From: Glaciihabitans sp. INWT7
GTDB lineage: Bacteria; Actinomycetota; Actinomycetes; Actinomycetales; Microbacteriaceae
Assembly (NCBI RefSeq): GCF_014217685.1
Contig: NZ_CP043653.1
Coordinates: forward strand, 2,236,419-2,300,418
Length of the DNA: 64,000 nucleotides
Direction of reading: 5' to 3'
This document shows, piece by piece, positions 44,862-52,924 of this stretch (the first letter of the stretch is position 1; each line of letters opens with the position of its first letter). A program made the position numbers and the translations under genes. The notes beneath the pieces are model-generated. The model saw nothing but the letters and a program-made list of their open reading frames with translations, was not told the origin of the DNA and searched no databases.

Positions 44862-45665
44862 TCAGGCGTTCTTGCTGTCGCGCCAGGAGAGCCAGTCGCG
44901 CACCGGGGCGAGGTCGTAATCCGGACCGCTGAGACCGATGGTGAACAGCGTCGTGCCGAGGGCGTGGAGGGCATCCGCTTCGTCGGGGGTGCGCCCGCGC
45001 AGCTCGGTCGAGATCTCGATCTGGGAGACGTCACGACCGACGGCTTCACCGTGCTCGGCGAGAATCCCGAGCTTGCGCTGCAGGGTCTCCGGGTCGCTGA
45101 AGGAGTGCCAGATGTCCGCGTGCTTCGCGACGATGCGCAGGGTCTTCTTCTCGCCTCCGCCACCGATGAGCACGGGGATGTGCCGGGTGGGAGGCGGGTT
45201 CAACTTTCCCCAGCGCTCCTCGATGATCGGGAGGTTGGCGGCGAGGGCGTCGAGGCGCTGCCCGACCGTGCCGAATTCATAGCCGTACTCGTCGTAGTCG
45301 CGCTCGAACCATCCGGAACCCGTGCCGAAGATGAAGCGGCCGGTGCCGGTGCCCTTCGCACTGATGTGGTCGATGGTGCGGGCCATGTCGGCCTGCAGGT
45401 TGGCGTTGCGGTAGCTGTTGCAGTTGACCAGGGCGCCGAGTTCCACTCGAGAGGTCTGTTCGGCGAGCGCGGCGAGCATGGTCCACGACTCGAAGTGCAA
45501 GCCGTCCGGTTCGCCGGAGAGGGGGTAGAAGTGATCCCAGTTGAAGAGGATGTCGGCGCCGAGATCCTCGAGCTCCGCGGCGGTCTCGCGGATCTTCTCG
45601 TAGCTCGCATGCTGGGGCGCGATCTGCACGCCGAGTCGGACGGGGCGGGTTGGGGCATCAGTCAT
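44862..45665 (-). CDS. LLM-class F420-dependent oxidoreductase
   Basis: The product is 267 residues. It has the luciferase-like TIM barrel with VRLGVQIAPQHASYEKI, FNWDHFYPL, GTGSGWFERDYDEYG and VLIGGGGEKKTLRI. This subfamily uses coenzyme F420 (or FMN) for hydride transfer, and the substrate is unknown. It is divergent from the lipoprotein gene. The ATG has a -10 box six bases upstream. Confidence 0.92.
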   Translation of the reverse strand: MTDAPTRPVRLGVQIAPQHASYEKIRETAAELEDLGADILFNWDHFYPLSGEPDGLHFESWTMLAALAEQTSRVELGALVNCNSYRNANLQADMARTIDHISAKGTGTGRFIFGTGSGWFERDYDEYGYEFGTVGQRLDALAANLPIIEERWGKLNPPPTRHIPVLIGGGGEKKTLRIVAKHADIWHSFSDPETLQRKLGILAEHGEAVGRDVSQIEISTELRGRTPDEADALHALGTTLFTIGLSGPDYDLAPVRDWLSWRDSKNA

Positions 45666-45677
45666 GCCTCAAGCCTA
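45663..45677 (-). promoter_or_regulatory. Leaderless-type promoter of the LLM oxidoreductase at 44862
   Basis: TAGGCT (45672-45677), then TGAGGC, then the ATG (45663-45665). Confidence 0.55.
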
Positions 45678-45721
45678 TGACGATCCGTGGGGCATCTTCA
45701 TAGGATTGCGGCGTTCACTTG

Positions 45722-46408
45722 GTGTTCGTGAACCGCATTCGAGCCCGCACCTCCGCCCTGCTGATCGTCGGGGCGATGCTTTTGCTCTCCGGATGCTCGA
45801 ATGCTGCACTCGCCACCGACACCAATGCGAGCTCCGCGGCGACGCGGCCGGTGGTGGTGGCCATCGGAGACTCGATCATGAAGGGGCACGGTCTGCCCGC
45901 GGCGCAGGCCTGGCCGGCGATGCTTGCGGCAACCAACGGCTGGGACCTGACGAACCTCGCCTGCGACGGAGCCGGTTTCGTGGCGGCCGGCGACGACAAC
46001 GACTGCGGTGCGGACTTCTCCGGGCTGGTCAGCGAAGCGGTGGCCCTGCACCCGGCGCTCATCCTCATCTCCGGAAGCAGCAACGACCTCGGCACCGACA
46101 ACGAGCAGCTGAACACCGAGACACAATCGGTGGTCTCGAGCCTGCGGGCGAAACTGCCGGCGACGACCATCGTCGGCATCAGCACGGTGTGGAACGACAC
46201 CGTCGCCCCCAATCAGATGGATGACATCAACGAGCAGGTGCGCGCGGCGATCCTGGCGGTCGATGGCACCTATCTCGACATCGGCCAACCCCTGGCCGGG
46301 CACCGCTCCTGGTTGCAGTCGGACGACATCCACCCGACCCAGCGCGGACAGCAACAACTCGCGAAGGTGATCGCGGGGGCGATCCGCAGCGCCAAGCTGT
46401 CGATCTAG
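45722..46408 (+). CDS. SGNH/GDSL-hydrolase lipoprotein
   Basis: The product is about 228 residues. The start is uncertain among TTG 45719, GTG 45722 and GTG 45728; TAGGAT at 45701-45706 would place transcription start only a few bases upstream. A lipoprotein signal ends in the lipobox LLLSGC (Cys about 25). The SGNH fold follows: block I VVAIGDSIMKG (nucleophile Ser), block III SGSSNDLG and block V DDIHPTQRG (Asp, His). It is a secreted, membrane-anchored esterase or lipase. The substrate could be wall or lipid esters (inference). Confidence 0.88.
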   Translation: MFVNRIRARTSALLIVGAMLLLSGCSNAALATDTNASSAATRPVVVAIGDSIMKGHGLPAAQAWPAMLAATNGWDLTNLACDGAGFVAAGDDNDCGADFSGLVSEAVALHPALILISGSSNDLGTDNEQLNTETQSVVSSLRAKLPATTIVGISTVWNDTVAPNQMDDINEQVRAAILAVDGTYLDIGQPLAGHRSWLQSDDIHPTQRGQQQLAKVIAGAIRSAKLSI

Positions 46409-46485
46409 TCGGCCACTGCCGACGTCGCGCCCTTCTCGGGGTACCGCGGACATCCCGCTTTGCGCGCGGAGGTCAGGCGCGGAAG

Positions 46486-48084
46486 TCAGCCGCGACCGAG
46501 AAGCTTCTGCAGGCTCGCGAGTTCTTCCTCTGAGGGCCCCGGCTTTCCGGCGCTCCCGCCGAGCCCGAACCCGGATCCGGCCGCGCCGGTCGAGGTCTTC
46601 GCCCCCGACGCGAGAGCGGCGTTCTCCGCCGCCCGCTTGGCGGGGTTCCCCGACTTGGAGCCCTTCTTCGCCTGCACCTTCTTTGCCGCACCGAACTTCG
46701 CACCGGGGATCGGACCCATGCCGGGCACCTGCGGCATCCCGCCCTTTGCGACGGTCTTCATCATCTTGGCGGCCTGCTCGAAGCGGTTGACGAGCGCGTT
46801 GACCTCGGTGACCGTGGTGCCGGATCCGCGGGCGATGCGCACACGCCGCGAGCCGTTCAGCACCTTGGGCTGGCGACGCTCGCCGATCGTCATCGACTGG
46901 ATGATCGCCTCGGTGCGGGTGATCTCCGACTCGTCGAAGTTGTCGAGCTGCTGGCGCATCCCCTTCGCTCCCGGAAGCATCCCGAGCATGTTCTTGATCG
47001 AGCCCATGTTCTTGAGCTGCTGCATCTGGCTGAGGAAGTCCTCCAGCGTGAAGCTGTCGGTCATGAACTTCTCGGCGACCTTGCGCGACTCTTCTTCGTC
47101 GAAGGTCTTCTGCGCGGTCTCGATCAGGGTGAGGATGTCACCGAGGTCCAGGATTCGGCTGGCCATTCGGTCCGGGTAGAAGGGCTCGAAGTCATCGAGC
47201 GACTCGCCGGTCGAGGCGAAGATGATCGGACGTCCGGTGACGGATGCCACGGACAGTGCGGCTCCACCGCGCGCGTCGCCGTCCAGCTTGGTGAGCACGA
47301 CGGCGGTGAAGTCGACCCCCTCTTGGAAGGCCTTCGCGGTCGCGACCGCATCCTGGCCGATCATCGCGTCGATGACGAAGAAGACCTCATCGGGGTCGAT
47401 GGCCCGGCGGATGTCGGAGGCCTGCTTCATCAGGTCGGCATCGACACCGAGCCGACCGGCCGTATCGACGATCACGATGTCGTACTGCTTATCGCGAGCG
47501 AACTTCACGCCGTCCTTTGCGACCTTGACCGGGTTGGCCGCACCTCCGAAGAACGACCTCGGCGCGGCATCCTCGGCACCGACGTTGCCGGGCTCCGGAG
47601 CGTAGACCGCGACCCCGGCCTGCTCGGCGACGACCTTGAGCTGGGTGACGGCGTTCGGACGCTGCAGGTCGGCGGCGACGAGCAGCGGGGTGTGGTTCTG
47701 GCCGGCGAGCCACTTGGCGAGCTTTCCGGCGAAGGTCGTCTTGCCTGCGCCCTGGAGGCCGGCGAGCATGATCACGGTCGGCGCGGTCTTGGCGAACTGG
47801 ATGCGGCGCGCCTCACCACCGAGGATCGTGATGAGTTCGTCGTTGACGATCTGCACCACCTGCTGGGCGGGGTTGAGGGCCTTCGAGACCTCGTCTCCGA
47901 GGGCGCGCTCGCGCACCCGTCCGGTGAAGTCCTTGACGACGTCGAGGGCGACGTCCGCATCGAGCAGGGCGCGACGGATCTCGCGCACCGTGCCGTCGAC
48001 ATCCGCGGCACTGAGTTTGCCCTTGCCGCGCAGGTTCTTGAAGGTATCCGCGAGGCGGTCAGTGAGATTTCCGAAGGTGGCCAT
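46486..48084 (-). CDS. ffh: Signal recognition particle protein Ffh
   Basis: The product is 532 residues. It binds 4.5S RNA and signal sequences and docks with FtsY. The NG domain has Walker A LQGAGKTT (about 109-116), VDTAGRLGVD and LTKLDGDARGG. The M domain (about 310-450) is Met-rich. The C-terminal 80 residues are an Ala/Lys/Gly-rich, low-complexity tail. The G domain carries an insertion around PRSFFGGAANPVKVAKDGV relative to E. coli. TAAACT nine bases before the ATG suggests a very short leader. Confidence 0.97.
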   Translation of the reverse strand: MATFGNLTDRLADTFKNLRGKGKLSAADVDGTVREIRRALLDADVALDVVKDFTGRVRERALGDEVSKALNPAQQVVQIVNDELITILGGEARRIQFAKTAPTVIMLAGLQGAGKTTFAGKLAKWLAGQNHTPLLVAADLQRPNAVTQLKVVAEQAGVAVYAPEPGNVGAEDAAPRSFFGGAANPVKVAKDGVKFARDKQYDIVIVDTAGRLGVDADLMKQASDIRRAIDPDEVFFVIDAMIGQDAVATAKAFQEGVDFTAVVLTKLDGDARGGAALSVASVTGRPIIFASTGESLDDFEPFYPDRMASRILDLGDILTLIETAQKTFDEEESRKVAEKFMTDSFTLEDFLSQMQQLKNMGSIKNMLGMLPGAKGMRQQLDNFDESEITRTEAIIQSMTIGERRQPKVLNGSRRVRIARGSGTTVTEVNALVNRFEQAAKMMKTVAKGGMPQVPGMGPIPGAKFGAAKKVQAKKGSKSGNPAKRAAENAALASGAKTSTGAAGSGFGLGGSAGKPGPSEEELASLQKLLGRG

Positions 48085-48205
48085 GATGCCACCAGTTTAA
48101 CCCGGGATCATGAGCCGTTGCGTCGAATGGATGCGACCAGGATGCAGCCGGTGTGAGGTGGGTTCGGTGCTGATCCGCTGCCTCCATTCGCCAGTTTCCC
48201 CGCAA

Positions 48206-48263
48206 TCGAGTCGGAACAAAACGCGAGTTGGAAGCTCCCCGGTCGCAACTACCCCCGACTCGA
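48206..48263. repeat. Nested palindrome between ffh and the LLM gene
   Basis: TCGAGTCGG (48206-48214) and CCGACTCGA (48255-48263) form perfect 9-bp arms. AGTTG and CAACT form a 5-bp pair inside them. The span is 58 bp. It is similar in style to the other intergenic palindromes but shares no arm sequence with them. Confidence 0.5.
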
Positions 48264-48306
48264 ATCCACAACTCCATCCGCTCCCCGCCGACCGGATGCT
48301 CGGCTC

Positions 48307-48321
48307 TAGGCTCACAGCATG
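48307..48321 (+). promoter_or_regulatory. Leaderless-type promoter of the LLM gene at 48319
   Basis: TAGGCT (48307-48312), then CACAGC, then the ATG (48319-48321). Confidence 0.55.
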
Positions 48322-49200
48322 CGATTCGGAATCACGATCCTGCCCCAACAGCCCTGGGCCCAGTCGAAGCACCAGTGGGCCCGCGCGGAGGAGCTCGGCT
48401 TCGACCACGCGTGGACCTACGACCACCTCTCTTGGCGCAGCCTCGCCGACGAGCCCTGGGGCGCGACTATCCCCACTCTCACCGCGGCCGCCACCGTGAC
48501 CTCACGCATCCGCCTCGGCACCTTCGTGTCGTCGCCGAACTTCCGGCATCCCGTGACATTCGCGAAGGATGTCGCCACGGTCGACGACATCTCCGGCGGT
48601 CGGTTCCTGCTCGGCATCGGCTCGGGCGGCACCGGCTTCGACGCCTCCGTGCTCGGCCAGCCTGCGCTCTCTCCCCGCGAGCGCCACGATCGTTTCGCCG
48701 AATTCGTGGAACAGCTCGACGGGCTGCTGCGGTTCGAGCACGACGGTGCGATCTCGTTCGCCGGCGAGTGGTTCACGACCCACGAGGCCCGCATGGTGGG
48801 AGCGCCGGCACAGCTGCCGCGGGTGCCTTTCGTGATCGCGGCCAACGGCCCGAAGGGGCTCGACCTCGTGGCGCGCTTCGGTCAGGGCTGGGCGAGCACA
48901 GGCAGAGATGGCGTCACGGGCGAGGAGTGGTGGCAGTCCGTCGCGACACTGGCCGGGCGGCTGGATGACGCTGCCGAGCGCGCCGGACGGGACGCGGCGG
49001 CCATCGACCGCTACCTCTCCATCGACTCCGGAGGCACTTTCGCGCTGTCGAGCGTCGGCGCATTCGAGGACCTCGTGGGGGGGGCGGCCGGGCTCGGCTT
49101 CACGGATGTCATCGCGCACTGGCCGCGGCACGACGGCATTTACGCCGGATCCGAGGACGTGCTCGAAGAGGTCGCGACTCGGTTGCCCGCGCTGCGCTGA
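48319..49200 (+). CDS. LLM-class flavin/F420-dependent oxidoreductase
   Basis: The product is 293 residues. It has the luciferase-like barrel with MRFGITILPQQPWAQ, ELGFDHAWTYDHLSW, GRFLLGIGSGGTGFD and VARFGQGWASTG. It differs in sequence from the LLM protein at 44862, so the two are paralogues of different subfamilies. The cofactor is probably F420 and the substrate is not predictable. It is followed by an aldo/keto reductase gene with its own promoter. Confidence 0.92.
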   Translation: MRFGITILPQQPWAQSKHQWARAEELGFDHAWTYDHLSWRSLADEPWGATIPTLTAAATVTSRIRLGTFVSSPNFRHPVTFAKDVATVDDISGGRFLLGIGSGGTGFDASVLGQPALSPRERHDRFAEFVEQLDGLLRFEHDGAISFAGEWFTTHEARMVGAPAQLPRVPFVIAANGPKGLDLVARFGQGWASTGRDGVTGEEWWQSVATLAGRLDDAAERAGRDAAAIDRYLSIDSGGTFALSSVGAFEDLVGGAAGLGFTDVIAHWPRHDGIYAGSEDVLEEVATRLPALR

Positions 49201-49326
49201 GCGCTGCCGCGTCATCCATACCGCCTCCCGCACACCCGCGGGCGCGGGTTTCGGCGCCGGTGTCACTCGCGGGGCCGGAGACCGTCAGGGGGACCCCGGC
49301 GCGAGTCATCGCGCGCCCGAGCCACC

Positions 49327-49341
49327 TAGGCTGCAGGCATG
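49327..49341 (+). promoter_or_regulatory. Leaderless-type promoter of the aldo/keto reductase
   Basis: TAGGCT (49327-49332), then GCAGGC, then the ATG (49339-49341). Confidence 0.55.
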
Positions 49342-50331
49342 CCCGACTCCGCATTCCGCACAGTTCCGCTCGGCTCCTCCGGCATCGAGGTCCGCGAGTT
49401 CTTCTTCGGCGGCGCAGCGATCGGGGGAATCGGATCCGCACCCTCCCGCATCGGACTCGGCATGAAGACGGATGAGGCACTCGAGCGGCTCGATGAGGCT
49501 TACGAGGTCGGTATCCGGGTGCTCGACACGGCCAATTCCTTCGCCGGAGGCGAGAGCGAACGCGTGATCGGTCGTTGGCGGGAAGAACGCGAACGCGCCG
49601 ATGTCCTCGTCTCGACGAAGGTCGGAAACGTGGTCGAGCGTGGCCAGGAGACCATCTCGCTTGCCGCCGACCACATCGAGCGGCAGCTCGCCCTGAGCCG
49701 GTCGCGCCTGGGCTCCGTCGACCTCTACCTGGCCCATGGCTTCGACGATCGCACGCCGCTCGAGGAGACGATCACCGCGTTCGCCGCCGCGATCGACACC
49801 GAGCAGATCCGAGCCTGGGGATGCTCCACCGGATCGGTCCGCGAGGTCGAAGCCTGGCTGCTCGCCGCCGATCGCGCCGGGTTGCCGCGCCCGGCCTGGG
49901 TGCAGTCGGAGCTCAGCCTCGTCTCCCGCGGCGTGGAGCGGGATCTGCTGCCGTTCCTCGCGGAAGAAGGCCTCGGATTCGTGGCGTACTCGCCCCTGGC
50001 CGGCGGCTTGCTCTCGTCTCGCTATCTCTCGGACGACCCGGAGGAACTTCCCGAACCGCCCCCCGGCAGCCGTCTCGCCCTCGCTCCGGCGATGTATGCG
50101 ACGGCGTTCACCCTGGCGAATCTGGCCCGGGTGTCCGCGCTCTCACCCCTCGCGCGCGAGCGTGAGGTGGGCATCCCGGCCCTCGCGCTGGCCTGGCTGC
50201 GGCGACATCCGCAGGTCACCGCCACGATCGTTTCTCCCCGACGAGCCGAGCAGTGGGACGCCGTGACGGAGGCCGCGTCGATGGACTTCGACGACGCCCT
50301 CGCCGAGCAGGTTGGCGCGCTCTTCGCCTGA
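49339..50331 (+). CDS. Aldo/keto reductase family protein lacking the catalytic Tyr
   Basis: The product is 330 residues with the aldo/keto reductase barrel. Of the family tetrad Asp-Tyr-Lys-His, Asp63 (LDTANSF), Lys94 (STKVG) and His133 (YLAHGFD) are present. The position of the proton-donor Tyr is Phe68. NADPH-binding elements near the C-terminus (VTATIVSPRRAEQWD) are kept. A Tyr-to-Phe change usually removes carbonyl reduction, so it may act on another substrate, use a water-mediated mechanism or be a sensor. The start is ATG 49339, leaderless type. Confidence 0.88.
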   Translation: MPDSAFRTVPLGSSGIEVREFFFGGAAIGGIGSAPSRIGLGMKTDEALERLDEAYEVGIRVLDTANSFAGGESERVIGRWREERERADVLVSTKVGNVVERGQETISLAADHIERQLALSRSRLGSVDLYLAHGFDDRTPLEETITAFAAAIDTEQIRAWGCSTGSVREVEAWLLAADRAGLPRPAWVQSELSLVSRGVERDLLPFLAEEGLGFVAYSPLAGGLLSSRYLSDDPEELPEPPPGSRLALAPAMYATAFTLANLARVSALSPLAREREVGIPALALAWLRRHPQVTATIVSPRRAEQWDAVTEAASMDFDDALAEQVGALFA

Positions 50332-50363
50332 CGCCACGCCACGCCCCGCCACGCCCGAACCGA

Positions 50364-50438
50364 AAATGCAGGAGATTCGCCACCAAACGGGGGTTCGCGC
50401 GGCCACGGGGGCCTTTTCGAGGCGAATCTCCTGCGTTT
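50364..50438. repeat. 75-bp palindromic element
   Basis: Arms AAATGCAGGAGATTCGCC (50364-50381) and its near-exact complement (50421-50438) match at 17 of 18 positions around a 39-base GC-rich loop. It lies 32 bases after the aldo/keto reductase stop and may act as a bidirectional terminator. The core GCAGGAG is shared with the 91-92 bp elements, in opposite orientation. Confidence 0.8.
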
Positions 50439-50514
50439 GGGGAAAGTGGTTTCGAGTGGGCGTGTCCGATGAGGGGCGGGAACGATTTCGGGAGGGGTGC
50501 TGCCCGCGCCGCGC

Positions 50515-50529
50515 TAGCCTTAATGGATG
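50515..50529 (+). promoter_or_regulatory. Leaderless-type promoter of the gamma carbonic anhydrase gene
   Basis: TAGCCT (50515-50520), then TAATGG, then the ATG (50527-50529). Confidence 0.55.
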
Positions 50530-51039
50530 ACACTCGCCCTGCCTTTCGACGGCCACACTCCCGAAGTCGATGCCTCCGCCTGGGTCGCCCCGAACGCGAC
50601 GCTCATCGGGAGGGTCACTCTCGCGGCGGACTCGAGTGTGTTCTACGGAGCGGTGCTCCGCGCCGACTCCGACTCGATCACGATCGGAGCGGGAAGCAAC
50701 CTGCAGGACAACGTCACGGTGCACTGCGATCACGGAAAGCCCACGATCGTCGGAAAGCGCGTCAGCGTCGGCCACTCCGCCGTGCTGCATGGCTGCACCG
50801 TGGAAGACGACTGCCTGATCGGCATGAGCGCCACGGTGCTCAACGGTGCGGTAATCGGGGCGAGCTCGCTGGTGGCCGCGGGCGCCGTGGTGCTCGAGGG
50901 CACCATAATCCCGCCGAAGTCACTGGTGGCGGGAGTTCCGGCAAAGGTGCGGCGCGCGCTCACCGAGGACGAGATCGCCGGGGTCACCGCGAACGCCGCG
51001 CACTACGTCGAGCTCAGTCGGAAGCACTCCGCGCTCTAG
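50527..51039 (+). CDS. Gamma carbonic anhydrase family protein
   Basis: The product is 170 residues, a left-handed beta-helix of hexapeptide repeats. The three metal-binding His are in TVHCDHG and VGHSAVLHGC. It resembles the YrdA/PaaY branch, which includes CO2 hydratases and CoA-ester-related proteins, so carbonic anhydrase activity is likely but not certain. The C-terminal helix (ALTEDEIAGVTANAAHYVEL) is typical. Confidence 0.92.
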   Translation: MTLALPFDGHTPEVDASAWVAPNATLIGRVTLAADSSVFYGAVLRADSDSITIGAGSNLQDNVTVHCDHGKPTIVGKRVSVGHSAVLHGCTVEDDCLIGMSATVLNGAVIGASSLVAAGAVVLEGTIIPPKSLVAGVPAKVRRALTEDEIAGVTANAAHYVELSRKHSAL

Positions 51040-51043
51040 GTCC

Positions 51044-51122
51044 CCGCGCGCTGCGCGCCCTCCGGCTGCGCCCCCTCCGCGCTGCGCCCCCTCGCGCTGA
51101 GTCCCTTCCGCGCTGCGCGCCC
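51044..51122. repeat. Imperfect ~16-bp tandem repeats downstream of the carbonic anhydrase gene
   Basis: About five degenerate units of the form CCGCGCTGCGCCCCCT run head to tail and end at the start of the 91-bp element. No coding sense is apparent. Confidence 0.6.
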
Positions 51123-51124
51123 GG

Positions 51125-51215
51125 GCCTAACTCCTGCGGATTTCTGGCGGCAGCTCGGCATGCCCGCAAACCCGTGGGCATCGACGCCACCAGTCCCTGA
51201 TAGCAGGAGTTATGC
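51125..51215. repeat. 91-bp element with 13-bp terminal inverted repeats, copy 1
   Basis: The ends are GCCTAACTCCTGC (51125-51137) and GCAGGAGTTATGC (51203-51215), with 10 perfect inner bp. The 65-base interior is unrelated to those of copies 2 and 3. It contains its own small hairpin ATGCCC/GGGCAT. Confidence 0.85.
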
Positions 51216-51256
51216 AAGTGGTGGTGCGCTCGGGTGCTGCTGACAGGCGTTGCCAC

Positions 51257-51570
51257 TCACACTGGGCGACGTGCTTCCGAGAGTGCTGCGATAGGGGCAG
51301 CTGCAGACACCGGGACGGTCGGTGTATCGATGATGGTCGGAGTCTCGCCGGTACGAGGGCGACGGGGCCGCACCAGCACCGCGCGGTAGGCAAAGCCGTC
51401 TTGATCGCTGGCTTCCCAGTGGAAATCGACTAGCTCTCCGACGTCGAGGCTGCGATACCCCGGCAGCTCGAGAGCGGAGAAGTGCGTCCAACACCCCCCG
51501 GGGTTTCGCCCGAGGCGATCTAGCCCCACCCGTCATCGTCCGACCACTGTGCGACGGTTCCGAGGCTCAA
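51257..51570 (-). pseudogene. Cold-shock-domain protein, broken by a stop codon and a frameshift
   Basis: Reading from TTG 51570 gives MSLGTVAQWSDDDGWG and then TAG (51520-51522). The same frame continues IASGETPGG, then one base is missing in a CCCCGGGGGG tract near 51492-51501. In the shifted frame the domain resumes with CWTHFSALELPGYRSLDVGE and DQDGFAYRAVLVRPR to the stop at 51257. The parts together make one cold-shock-type OB fold with RNP-like motifs (W..DDGWG and C/VWTHFS) and a short Pro/Thr tail. Two independent lesions make a pseudogene more likely than a sequencing error, but the homopolymer site could be one. Confidence 0.75.
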
Positions 51571-51585
51571 CTCGAGGCGAGAGTG

Positions 51586-51909
51586 CTAGCGACGATCCGC
51601 CAGCGCGATGACGATGATCGCGGCGATCGGGATCAGGCACACGGCGAGCGCGACCGTCGGCACCGTCTTGGACTCCGACCGCACGAGTCCGATGATCGCG
51701 AGAACGAGCGCGACGAACAACACCGACGAGCCGACGTAGAAGATGACGATGCTTGTTCCGATCACACCGGCGCCGTTGAGGGTTTCGTCGATCCCCGCGA
51801 CGAAGCCCCAGATCGCGAGTCCGACACCGACCACGGCCAGGGTGAGGGAGACGAGAGCGACCCGGCTGAAGGCCCGTTCCGACGGCGTCTCGCTGGTGGA
51901 CACCGTCAT
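51586..51909 (-). CDS. Small membrane protein, co-translated with ftsY
   Basis: The product is 107 residues. Three hydrophobic helices (about 16-37, 47-73 and 83-103) are separated by short charged loops. The ATG (51907-51909) overlaps the ftsY TGA as ATGA, so translation is coupled. No family is recognised. Coupling to ftsY could be a simple position effect or indicate a membrane-targeting role. Confidence 0.8.
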   Translation of the reverse strand: MTVSTSETPSERAFSRVALVSLTLAVVGVGLAIWGFVAGIDETLNGAGVIGTSIVIFYVGSSVLFVALVLAIIGLVRSESKTVPTVALAVCLIPIAAIIVIALADRR

Positions 51910-52778
51910 GACCCGATCAGGTTCTGCACGAACACGTGCGGGGTGAAGCCGGTCAGGTCGCCGATGCCCTCGCCCTGACCCACCAGCTTGATCGGAATGC
52001 CGGTCTTCTCCTGCACCGAGAGCACGAATCCGCCCTTCGCCGAACCATCGAGCTTGGTGAGCACCAGTCCGGTCACCCCGGCGTGCTCGATGAAGGCCTC
52101 GGCTTGGGCGAGTCCGTTCTGCCCGGTGGTGGCATCGAGCACCAGCAACACCTCCGCGATCTCGGTCTGCTTCTCGATCACCCGGCGGATCTTCGCCAGC
52201 TCGTCCATCAGACCGCTCTTGGTCTGCAGGCGCCCTGCCGTGTCGATCAGCACGATGTCGATGCCCTCACGCTGCGCCCGCTCCACTGTCTGGAAGGCGA
52301 CGGATGCCGGATCCTGCCCTTGCTGTTGCGGACGCTGGATGGCGGCCCCGCCGCGCTCCGCCCAGGTGGCGAGCTGCTCGACGGCCGCCGCCCGGAACGT
52401 GTCGGCCGCGCCGACGATGACACTCCTGCCGTATCCGCCGAGGAACTTGGCGAACTTGCCGATGGTGGTGGTCTTGCCGACGCCGTTGACACCGACGACG
52501 AGAACCACCGCGGGACGGGCGCTGAGGGTGAGCGTGGGATTGAGGCGGGCGAGCCTCTCTTCGAGGGTCTCGCGCAGCATCCGCTTGAGATCGACCGGGT
52601 CGGTGGTGTTGAAGCGTTTGACGCTCGCGCGCAGCTCCTCGATGATCGCCTCGGTGAGATCCGGACCGAAATCGGCGGTGATCAGGGCGTCTTCGAGATC
52701 GTCCCAGGTCTCGTCGTCGATGGTCTTTCGAGCGAACATGCCCTTGAGAGCGCCCGAGAGGGACCAGGGAGAAGCCAT
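51906..52778 (-). CDS. ftsY: Signal recognition particle receptor FtsY
   Basis: The product is 290 residues, a short form without the long acidic A domain found in E. coli. The N domain (about 10-85) is followed by the GTPase G domain with VGVNGVGKTTTIGK, AADTFRAAAVEQL, DTAGRLQTKSGLMDEL and LTKLDGSAKGG. Membrane contact is probably through the short N-terminus. The ATG has a -10 box six bases upstream. Confidence 0.97.
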   Translation of the reverse strand: MASPWSLSGALKGMFARKTIDDETWDDLEDALITADFGPDLTEAIIEELRASVKRFNTTDPVDLKRMLRETLEERLARLNPTLTLSARPAVVLVVGVNGVGKTTTIGKFAKFLGGYGRSVIVGAADTFRAAAVEQLATWAERGGAAIQRPQQQGQDPASVAFQTVERAQREGIDIVLIDTAGRLQTKSGLMDELAKIRRVIEKQTEIAEVLLVLDATTGQNGLAQAEAFIEHAGVTGLVLTKLDGSAKGGFVLSVQEKTGIPIKLVGQGEGIGDLTGFTPHVFVQNLIGS

Positions 52779-52790
52779 AGGCCTATGTTA
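52776..52790 (-). promoter_or_regulatory. Leaderless-type promoter of ftsY
   Basis: TAACAT (52785-52790), then AGGCCT, then the ATG (52776-52778). Confidence 0.5.
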
Positions 52791-52924
52791 CCGACCGGCC
52801 ACAACGGCACCGGTGCATCCGCATCGACACGCGCTGCTCGGCTGTGCCCGGCGGGCGTGGTGGTGCTCGGGATGTGGTTGGGTGAGCACGGGGCACGCCG
52901 CCCTTCGCTGAAGGGAGATCGCCG

